Origin: Alphaproteobacteria bacterium
GTDB lineage: Bacteria; Pseudomonadota; Alphaproteobacteria; Rhizobiales; Aestuariivirgaceae
Assembly: GCA_020441605.1 (NCBI GenBank)
Contig: JAGRLX010000232.1
Location: forward strand, 1 to 5,839
Direction of reading: 5' to 3'
DNA length: 5,839 nucleotides
In this document: one piece after another, positions 1 to 4,971 of the stretch
Numbering within the stretch: position 1 is the first letter of the stretch
How the letters are laid out: each line of letters opens with the position of its first letter
Program-made: the position numbers and the translations under genes
Notes under the pieces: generated by a model
What the model saw: only the letters and a program-made list of their open reading frames with translations
What the model was told of the DNA's origin: nothing
Databases searched by the model: none

Positions 1-534
1 TTTGGTGTGGCATGCCTTGACGGTGGTGAAGCCGTGCCACTTTCAGGCAGAGGGTTCCAGTCCGCCCTAGCCTCGTGTTTTTTGTGCAGCGGGGCTGGGA
101 TATTGCCTCCTTACAGTTGGGAGAACAGCCAAACAATGGCATACGGTTCAGGAAGTCTTGCCAGCGAAGCGGGCACCAGCAGCGACATTCGCACCACGTC
201 GCCATTGATGGTAAGAACCCCTAGTCAAATCAGACACTTGCAAACTCCGTACTAGAATTGCACAGTCCAGAGCTTTGGAGAATTTGGCAGAGAGAGAACG
301 GATTTCGGGGTCCCGGCTCGGACTAGAAGTGCAGAGGTATTGCGCCCAACCCTGCAACTATTGGGGGTCTTGGGCGCCACCAACCGAGCAGAGAATTTTC
401 AACCGGGAGGAACTGGTGGAGGGGATGAGACCGGGATCTAACGTTCTCTCCCTTTAATCAGCTGTTTTGAATGAGCAGTCTGACTCACTCTCCATCAAGC
501 TCCGCCGTGCTGTGAGGGGCAGGCTCCGACGATG
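1..534. other. Gene-poor left flank, no recognisable gene
   Basis: I find no protein family, RNA gene or mobile-element end here. The open frames are short (at most about 80 codons), overlap on both strands, and their translations are rich in Ser, Pro, Arg and Cys without domain motifs. By eye the base composition is less GC-rich than the genes to the right. One minus-strand stretch (224 down to 111, 37 codons, ending in TAA) reads as a hydrophobic, protein-like segment (NGDVVRMSLLVPASLARLPE) and could be a scrap of a decayed gene, but it has no convincing start or family. No clear terminator with a T-tract follows the GNAT gene that ends at 535. Confidence 0.5.
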
Positions 535-1074
535 TCAGCCGCCAAGCTCCCGTTTTGCCATATCGAGGTGGTATTTCCGGAACATCGATCCGGCGTATTC
601 GACATCTCCGTCGTAGCGGGCACCTATGCGCGCGAGTGCACCGAGCTTCCGGCGCGAGGGCGGCAGCAGAAAGGTTACGCAGGCAATGCGCGGATCAGCT
701 TGCGCGAACGACATCGCCTTACGCGTGATCGTCGCGCCAAGGCCAAAGGCATCGGCGCGCAGCACGAGGCCGAAGTCCCACTCTTTGCCTTCTTTCTGGA
801 ACCCGCCCCAGCCGACATACAGCCCATCGGCCAGTATCGCCCAATGCCCCAACCCGTCGCGCTGCCAGCAGGCTTCCTTTGCCGACACGAACTGTTCCGC
901 GACAACATGATCCCATGGCTGGGTCAGCAGTGGCATGTGTTCGGCCATCCGGGGATCGGACATATGCGCAACCAGCATGTCAGGCGGCACCTCGGTCAAG
1001 CGGACAAAGGTGATCACCGCAGTGCTCCCCGGCGGCGCCATTTCGGCCGAAAGTTCTTCCATCCACTGGTCCAT
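535..1074 (-). CDS. GNAT-family N-acetyltransferase (RimJ/RimL-like)
   Basis: This 179-residue protein probably transfers an acetyl group from acetyl-CoA to an amine; the substrate cannot be read from sequence. Its length and layout fit the GNAT fold. Residues 78-92 (HWAILADGLYVGWGG) form the central strands. Residues 101-121 (FGLVLRADAFGLGATITRKA...) match motif A, where the FGLGA turn occupies the pyrophosphate-binding loop of acetyl-CoA. Residues 131-160 (ACVTFLLPPSRRKLGALARI...) match motif B, in the place of the usual N-x-x-S-x-x-x-x-x-K-x-G-F. The chosen ATG at 1074 lies just after a GGGA ribosome site; a second Met at codon 5 is possible. The gene starts 14 nt after the GST stop, so the two are probably co-transcribed, and it is the last gene of the minus-strand set. 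Family call good, function unknown. Confidence 0.85.
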   Translation of the reverse strand: MDQWMEELSAEMAPPGSTAVITFVRLTEVPPDMLVAHMSDPRMAEHMPLLTQPWDHVVAEQFVSAKEACWQRDGLGHWAILADGLYVGWGGFQKEGKEWDFGLVLRADAFGLGATITRKAMSFAQADPRIACVTFLLPPSRRKLGALARIGARYDGDVEYAGSMFRKYHLDMAKRELGG

Positions 1075-1088
1075 TTGTTCCCGAGAGC

Positions 1089-1781
1089 TTAGAAAGATGC
1101 GGCCAAAGCTTGTGCGGGGTGGCCGATCATGTGTGACAGCACCCCACCTCGCCGGATTAGGAAGGCAGTTAGCTCGTCATGATAATCCGGAGCAACCGCG
1201 TTTAGCACCGACGGCCGAGCCGCCAGGTTGATGCGCCAGGCGCAGACCCGAGTCAGCCCGTCGAACACTCCGAAATCTCCGATCCGGTCGAAGGTGTCGA
1301 AGTATCGAAACACAGGAGCATAAGCCGCATCAACCAGGCCGAATGCACCGCCGCCGAACCACGGACCATCGCCGAGTTGAGACTCGAGAATCCGAAGGCG
1401 GGCATGCAGTGAAGCGGCTCTCCCTTTCAGCGCCCCGGTATCGGCGGCCGCGTAGAAGCCAGCGATGTCGGTCAGGCATTCCGAGGCGAACCCGATCCAG
1501 GCGCGATGGCGAGCGCGTTCAACCGGATCTCCCGGGTGCAGCGGCTTGGGCTGCGTATCTTCAAGATATTCGAGGATGGCGGCAGACTCGAATAGTGCGA
1601 CCTCGCCGACCAGGAGGACCGGCGTCCGCCCGAGCGGCGAGAGCGCCAGAAACCAGCCGGGTTTGTTGGCCAGATCGACGGTGACGCGGTCACGCGCGAT
1701 GGCTTTCTCCGCAAGCGCGATGGCGATGCGCTGCACATACGGGCAAAGCGCGTGGCTGATAAGAGTGATGGAGACAGTCAT
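1089..1781 (-). CDS. Glutathione S-transferase family protein
   Basis: This 230-residue cytosolic protein is of normal GST length. The N-terminal thioredoxin-like domain (about 1-78) carries a CPYVQR motif at 13-18, where Cys13 sits at the active-site turn, as in cysteine-type (omega/DHAR/beta-like) GSTs. The cis-proline strand is GRTPVLL (51-57), and Glu65-Ser66 form the usual site for the gamma-glutamyl group of glutathione. The helical C-terminal domain (about 88-215) contains FGLVDAAYAP (147-156), the N-capping-box region; Gly148 replaces the usual Ser/Thr. A Cys-type active site favours thiol transfer, deglutathionylation or dehydroascorbate-like reduction over classical conjugation, but this is inference. 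The start is well set: AAGGAG lies six bases before the ATG. The gene follows the YHS gene by 75 nt, across a strong hairpin, and precedes the GNAT gene by 14 nt. Confidence 0.92.
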   Translation of the reverse strand: MTVSITLISHALCPYVQRIAIALAEKAIARDRVTVDLANKPGWFLALSPLGRTPVLLVGEVALFESAAILEYLEDTQPKPLHPGDPVERARHRAWIGFASECLTDIAGFYAAADTGALKGRAASLHARLRILESQLGDGPWFGGGAFGLVDAAYAPVFRYFDTFDRIGDFGVFDGLTRVCAWRINLAARPSVLNAVAPDYHDELTAFLIRRGGVLSHMIGHPAQALAASF

Positions 1782-1809
1782 GGGGATCTCCTTCGGCAGG
1801 TGGCCAGAA

Positions 1810-1837
1810 CGGCCCGCGCAGAACGTCGCGCGGGCCG
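1810..1837 (-). promoter_or_regulatory. GC-rich intergenic hairpin between YHS and GST genes
   Basis: Arms 1810-1819 and 1828-1837 are perfectly complementary over 10 bp (core GGCCCGCGC/GCGCGGGCC) around an 8-nt loop. Three further pairs are possible (GAA/TTC) if one G is bulged. It lies wholly in the 75-nt gap between the two genes, upstream of the GST ribosome site. On the transcribed (minus) strand no T-run follows, so it is not a textbook intrinsic terminator. It may be an mRNA processing or stabilising stem, or a partial attenuator that lowers GST and GNAT expression relative to the YHS gene. Confidence 0.6.
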
Positions 1838-1856
1838 GTTCCGTGCTGCGAAGATG

Positions 1857-2339
1857 TCAGAGAGCCGTCGCCGCGGTATGCTCGATCTTTGTCCAGTTGC
1901 CTTCGGCCTTGTCGATCGTGCCAACCTGGTCCTTGAGATAGGCCTTATAGACAGCCTCGTTAAGGAAGACATAGAGCTTGTCGTTCAACACCGCGGCAAA
2001 GCTCGGGTCGCCATCGAACTTCTTGCCAACCGAAACTCCGAAGGCGCAGAAACCGCCATACTGTGGCGCGTAGCGCGCCGGGTTCGCCTCGAACGCCTTG
2101 AGATTCTGTTCAGAGGCAAAGTAATAGGCGACGCCGTCATACGCAGCCGCATAGCTGGCATTGCCCTCGGCATTGGTGCCCTGGTCCAACAGCGAAACCG
2201 GGTCAGCGCCGTGCAGTCCCAGCGGCGCACCACCATAGGTGAGGCCGGGTGCGACGTTGGCCTCGTCAGCGGCCATGGCGGGGCCGACGGCAAGAAGCGC
2301 CGTCAGCGCGGCGGCGGTGAAAGTGATCATGCGAGACAT
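1857..2339 (-). CDS. Secreted YHS-domain protein
   Basis: This 160-residue protein has a clear Sec signal peptide: MSRMI, a hydrophobic core (TFTAAALTALLAVGP) and a likely cut after AMA at residue 23, so it should be periplasmic. The mature part holds a YHS domain: GADPVSLL (44-51), then AAYDGVAYYFASEQNLKAFE (65-84), and the signature PARYAPQYGGFCAFGVSVGK (87-106) with Cys98. YHS domains are thought to bind metal or sit in metal/redox proteins; some members of this secreted family are annotated as selenoproteins, but here every codon is ordinary sense and Cys98 is TGC. The biochemical role of the family is unclear. The start is supported by AAGGA nine bases upstream of the ATG. It is the first gene of the minus-strand set and is divergent from the AraC-type regulator, which probably controls it. 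Confidence 0.9.
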   Translation of the reverse strand: MSRMITFTAAALTALLAVGPAMAADEANVAPGLTYGGAPLGLHGADPVSLLDQGTNAEGNASYAAAYDGVAYYFASEQNLKAFEANPARYAPQYGGFCAFGVSVGKKFDGDPSFAAVLNDKLYVFLNEAVYKAYLKDQVGTIDKAEGNWTKIEHTAATAL

Positions 2340-2406
2340 CGGTATTTTTCCTTTCGACAGGGTTTGGTGGCCATCCTGGGCCAGTTCTGCTTTCGAGTAC
2401 GGTGTC

Positions 2407-2420
2407 AGGCCGACCGGCCT
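2407..2420. repeat. Short inverted repeat in the YHS leader
   Basis: AGGCC at 2407-2411 and GGCCT at 2416-2420 are perfectly complementary, with the spacer GACC. The stem is only 5 bp but all but one pair is G-C. If transcription of the YHS gene begins near 2467, as the candidate promoter suggests, this would lie in its 5' leader. Such short GC palindromes arise often by chance in GC-rich DNA. Confidence 0.3.
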
Positions 2421-2473
2421 TGACTGCCGCCACTTCGAATGCCAGTGTCATAAACTTCAAATTCTGCGGCCTG

Positions 2474-2504
2474 TTAATGCTCACAGGTACGCATTTCATG
2501 TCAA
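2474..2504 (-). promoter_or_regulatory. Candidate promoter for the YHS-GST-GNAT unit
   Basis: On the minus strand a perfect -35 hexamer, TTGACA, occupies 2504-2499. The best -10 is poor: CATTAA at 2479-2474 after a 19-bp spacer, matching TATAAT at only three positions. A good -35, weak -10 and long spacer suit a promoter that needs an activator or repositioning, and the inverted repeat at 2506-2525 lies two bases upstream of the -35. Start of transcription would fall near 2467, giving a leader of about 130 nt. No comparably good plus-strand promoter for the AraC gene was found. Confidence 0.3.
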
Positions 2505-2505
2505 A

Positions 2506-2525
2506 TCGTCCAGCTATCTGGACGA
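2506..2525. promoter_or_regulatory. Perfect inverted repeat, probable operator
   Basis: TCGTCCAG (2506-2513), spacer CTAT, then CTGGACGA (2518-2525): eight of eight bases pair. It lies 28 nt before the regulator's start codon and two bases from the minus-strand TTGACA. A symmetric 20-bp site in a divergent intergenic region next to a transcription-factor gene is the usual layout of an autoregulatory operator. The site could alternatively act as a stem-loop in the AraC mRNA leader. AraC-family members more often bind direct repeats, so symmetry may point to head-to-head binding by this cupin subgroup; that is inference. Confidence 0.6.
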
Positions 2526-2553
2526 ACAATGAAATCTATCGCAGGATGACGGC

Positions 2554-3510
2554 ATGTTGGACCTGCTCAGTGACATCCTCACCCGCCTTTCGCTCCGTGG
2601 CACACTCTACTTCCGCACCAGTTTCACCGAGCCTTGGGGGGTGCGCGTGCCTGCCTTTCGCAACGTGGCGCGCTTCCACTTCGCCCACCGGGGAGAGGCA
2701 CTTGTGCGGGTCGAGGGTGTAAAGGCGCCCATCCATCTTGCACAGGGCGACCTGATCGTGATTCCACACGGCACCGCTCATGTCCTCTCCTGCCGCCACA
2801 CCGGCCCCGACGAGGCGTTGCCGCTGGATGACGTGCTCTCCCGCTCGGGGTTTCCGGGGCATGGAACGCTTGTCTGGGGAGGTGACGAAAGCCCGCGTGA
2901 CACTCAGCTGATTTGCGGCCACTTTGCACTGGCGGAGGGATCGCGGCATATCCTCTTCGACCGGCTCCCTCCTTTCATCCTTCTGCGCGGCTACGGCGAA
3001 GGCGCCGGGCTTTGGCTGGAGGCGACGTTGAAGGTCATAGGAGCCGAAGCCGGCGGGGCCAGGCTCGGCGGCGATCTGATCGCACTGAAGATGTCGGAAG
3101 CGATCTTCGCTCAGGCGATCCGTGCCCACATCGAGCAGGCGACCCAGACCGACTGCGGCGTGGCGGGGTTTGCGGACCCCCACCTCGCGCGTGCGCTGAC
3201 TGCGTTTCATCGAGCGCCGACAGCAGACTGGACGGTGGCGAGCCTCGCGCGCGAAGCGGGGCTCTCGCGCACAGGATTCGCCGAACGCTTCTCGGAACGG
3301 CTGGGTGTGACACCGATGGCCTATGCCACGTCCTGGCGTATGCAGATCGCGCGCGAAGCTCTGTCGGCACGTGGCCTGTCGGTTGCAGAGGCGGCGGAGA
3401 TCTCGGGCTACGCATCGGAGTCGGCTTTCAGCCGTGTCTTCAAGAAGGAAATCGGCATTTCGCCAGCGGCCTTCCGGCAGTCCGGTCCCGTGCAACACGA
3501 AGCAGCCTGA
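2554..3510 (+). CDS. AraC-family transcriptional regulator with N-terminal cupin
   Basis: This 318-residue protein is a typical length for the group. Residues about 1-190 form a cupin-like ligand domain: PWGVRVP (27-33), FHFAHRGEALVRV (41-53) and LAQGDLIVIPHGTAHVLS (62-79) are the usual strands and the G-D-L-x-x-x-P-x-G-x-x-H turn. The C-terminal AraC DNA-binding domain has helix-turn-helix 1 at about 226-250 (WTVASLAREAGLSRTGFAER...) and helix-turn-helix 2 at about 276-308 (SVAEAAEISGYASESAFSR, then FKKEIGISPAAFR), matching the family signature closely. The ATG at 2554 follows AGGA with a 7-nt gap. Ligand unknown. It is divergent from the YHS-GST-GNAT set and next to a perfect inverted repeat, so it probably controls that set and itself. 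Its own downstream neighbours are decayed. Confidence 0.95.
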   Translation: MLDLLSDILTRLSLRGTLYFRTSFTEPWGVRVPAFRNVARFHFAHRGEALVRVEGVKAPIHLAQGDLIVIPHGTAHVLSCRHTGPDEALPLDDVLSRSGFPGHGTLVWGGDESPRDTQLICGHFALAEGSRHILFDRLPPFILLRGYGEGAGLWLEATLKVIGAEAGGARLGGDLIALKMSEAIFAQAIRAHIEQATQTDCGVAGFADPHLARALTAFHRAPTADWTVASLAREAGLSRTGFAERFSERLGVTPMAYATSWRMQIAREALSARGLSVAEAAEISGYASESAFSRVFKKEIGISPAAFRQSGPVQHEAA

Positions 3511-3647
3511 TATTTCGGCCGTCATTCCGGATGATCTGCGACAAGTTCCGTATCATCTGACATTCAGCGTACAGGTCAAGGGCACTAGTTTGGAGGTCGC
3601 GACGTTGACCGTCCGCTTGCCCCCTCCAACCGAAAGGACCCTGCGCC

Positions 3648-4009
3648 ATGCGCTTTGTTACCAAGACAGTCCATGCCTGGCTCGACTATCCGGCCGCGCT
3701 TTCGCTCATCACCCTGCCGTTCCTGCTCGGGCTCGGCGCCTCCCATCCCCTCGCACTTGCCATCTCGCCCATCGTTGGCGTGGCCGCCTTCCTGATGAGG
3801 TGTTCACCGACCACCATCTCGGCGTCATCCGCGTGCTGACGTAAAAGTTTCACCTTGCCGTTGACCTCACTGTCGGTGTGCTGTTCCTGATCCTGCTACT
3901 CATGTTCAACTTCTTCGGGCTCGACGCCGTTTATTACTGGCTGAACGGTGCCGCCGTGATGGAGGTAATCGGCCTCTCCAAACCCGAGACCGAGCCAGCC
4001 ACTGCCTGA
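3648..4009 (+). pseudogene. Broken small multi-pass membrane protein
   Basis: A start with an upstream AAAGGA gives MRFVTKTVHAWLDYPAALSL and two hydrophobic stretches (ALSLITLPFLLGLG; PLALAISPIVGVAAFLM). The frame then breaks near 3798: a one-base deletion after CTG ATG turns a probable ACG into AG, and the sense continues in another frame as VFTDHHLGVIRVL. That frame meets TAA at 3842-3844, probably once a Tyr codon, and then continues as KFHLAVDLTVGVLFLILLLM, NFFGLDAVYYWLNGAAV and GLSKPE to TGA at 4007-4009. The joined product is about 120 residues with four likely membrane helices. It resembles uncharacterised small integral membrane proteins, perhaps of SPW-repeat type; the family name is uncertain. 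One frameshift plus one nonsense codon make sequencing error alone unlikely. Confidence 0.8.
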
Positions 4010-4039
4010 TGCCCCTCACGGAACGAAACGACAAATCCG

Positions 4040-4416
4040 ATGGCCCACATTACCCAAATCTCCGACCCTGCCGCCAGTCCCGAGGCCGCAGCGCTCTTTA
4101 CCGCCATCACGACCTAGATCGGCATGGTGCCGAACCTCTATCGCGTCGCCGCCAACCAGCCGAAGGTGCTGGCTGTCATGCTTGGTCTGAACCAAACGCT
4201 GGCGGGGGCAGCTTCGGCGCCACATTCGCGGGGCCCTCGCGCTGGTTGTCGCCGGAACGAACGCCTGCAAATGCAGCGCATTGGCCCATGCCGTGATTTC
4301 AACCGGACTGAAGATTGCGCCCGCGGTCATCGCGATGCACATCTCGCAGGCCGCTCGGACGGGTCGTGCACTGCGGCGATCCGCGCTGCGTCACGACCAC
4401 CCTTGCGGTCGAATAG
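4040..4416 (+). pseudogene. Decayed AhpD/carboxymuconolactone decarboxylase-like gene
   Basis: From ATG 4040 the frame reads MAHITQISDPAASPEAAALF, TAITT, then TAG at 4115-4117 (a Lys AAG in one step), then IGMVPNLYRVAANQPKVLAV and MLGLNQTLAG. GMVPNLYR is a hallmark of peroxidase-related AhpD-like proteins. A lost G in the G-run at 4204-4208 shifts the frame to SFGATF, and a lost base near 4231 shifts it again to ALALVVAGTNACKCSALAHA. The catalytic motif C-x-x-C-x-x-x-H appears as C-K-C-S-A-L-A-H (4266-4289), so the second cysteine is Ser. Beyond GLKI the match fades; DPRCVTTTLAVE then TAG (4414-4416) in a third frame may be the last trace. About 125 codons remain of a usual 180 or so. An intact protein would be a small alpha-helical peroxide or thiol-disulfide enzyme. 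No function is expected now. Confidence 0.75.
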
Positions 4417-4830
4417 CCGACACCAAACAAGATGCAGCGGATGAAATTTCTAAAGCTTACTTAAAATCTGGCTGGACTGGCTTCTATACTGGGGGGACTT
4501 GCTTCAAGAGGCCGCGTGAGGTTGCGCCAGAACTTCACGAGCGGGCGGCCCACCTCGCAACTATTTTCAAGGATGCGGTTTGCACCTCCGGCACCGCTAC
4601 AAGCTCAGCTGCCGACATGAAGAAGATTTCGACCTTCAGAAAAGCGATTGGCGAACACGCATTGATACTCGCTTGGGGCGTCACAGCTGAGAATGCCCAC
4701 AGCTACCTGATGTTGACGGCTTCTAGGTCTCAACTGGACTCAACACTACTGGCGACTTCTACAACATACACATCCTGGGAAGCTCGCTCGTCTCCTGCGA
4801 ATTGCGAGACAGTTCGGCTCCAATAATTAG
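4417..4830 (+). pseudogene. C-terminal remnant of a TIM-barrel protein (BtpA-like?)
   Basis: The sense frame reads DAADEISKAYLKSGWTGFYT, GGTCFKRPREVAPELHERAA, VCTSGTATSSAADMKKISTF, and AIGEHALILAWGVTAENAHS. After YL the frame shifts by one base near 4709 to DVDGF, TAG at 4724-4726 (one step from Leu TTG), VSTGLNTTGDFYNI. After a probable two-base insertion around 4769 it continues HPGKLARLLRIARQFGSNN to TAG at 4828-4830. TSGxAT, ALxLAxGVTxENA and a late STG followed by DFYNIxPxxLxRLL resemble the phosphate-binding half of (beta/alpha)8 barrels, most like BtpA/SgcQ proteins; the exact family is not certain. No start or first half is present, so it is a fragment. The junction with the AhpD remnant lies near 4417, where the sequence becomes more AT-rich. 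Confidence 0.65.
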
Positions 4831-4971
4831 TGAGCTATGCGCAGCGTGTGCTGTAAACAAGTGCATGTCGTGTGCAGAGTCGCGCAATAGATTGGCTTTC
4901 TGAACCGAAAATGTTGATCGCCTCCTTTGGTCCGGCCGCTTACTAGGCAATCGAGTCCTTTGGACGCTCAA

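Noticed and set aside
46..68. tRNA-like T-arm (GGTTCCAGTCC)
   Set aside because: The flanking bases do not pair as a T-stem and no acceptor or anticodon arm is found nearby.
532..1092. Plus-strand open frame of 186 codons
   Set aside because: It mirrors the GNAT gene on the other strand; only the minus-strand product has family motifs and a ribosome site.
1752..2423. Plus-strand open frame of 223 codons
   Set aside because: It is antisense to the YHS protein, which has a signal peptide, a domain signature and a good ribosome site.
2536..3525. Long minus-strand open frame (329 codons) across the regulator
   Set aside because: It lies wholly antisense to a clear AraC protein, its translation is rich in Arg, Cys and His without domains, and such frames are common opposite GC-rich genes.
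3530..3558. GATGAT...ATCATC inverted repeat after the AraC gene
   Set aside because: It has 6 AT-rich pairs around an 18-nt spacer and no T-tract; it is too weak to call a terminator or operator.
3842..4726. Stop-codon readthrough or recoding to explain the in-frame stops
   Set aside because: The stops are of different kinds (TAA, TAG, TAG), each is accompanied by frame breaks in the same gene, and the intact genes show no internal stops. Decay explains all of it more simply.
4955..4965. GTCC-TTT-GGAC hairpin after the hydroquinone reductase stop as a terminator
   Set aside because: The stem is only 4 bp, the loop is tight, and no T-run follows on the minus strand.
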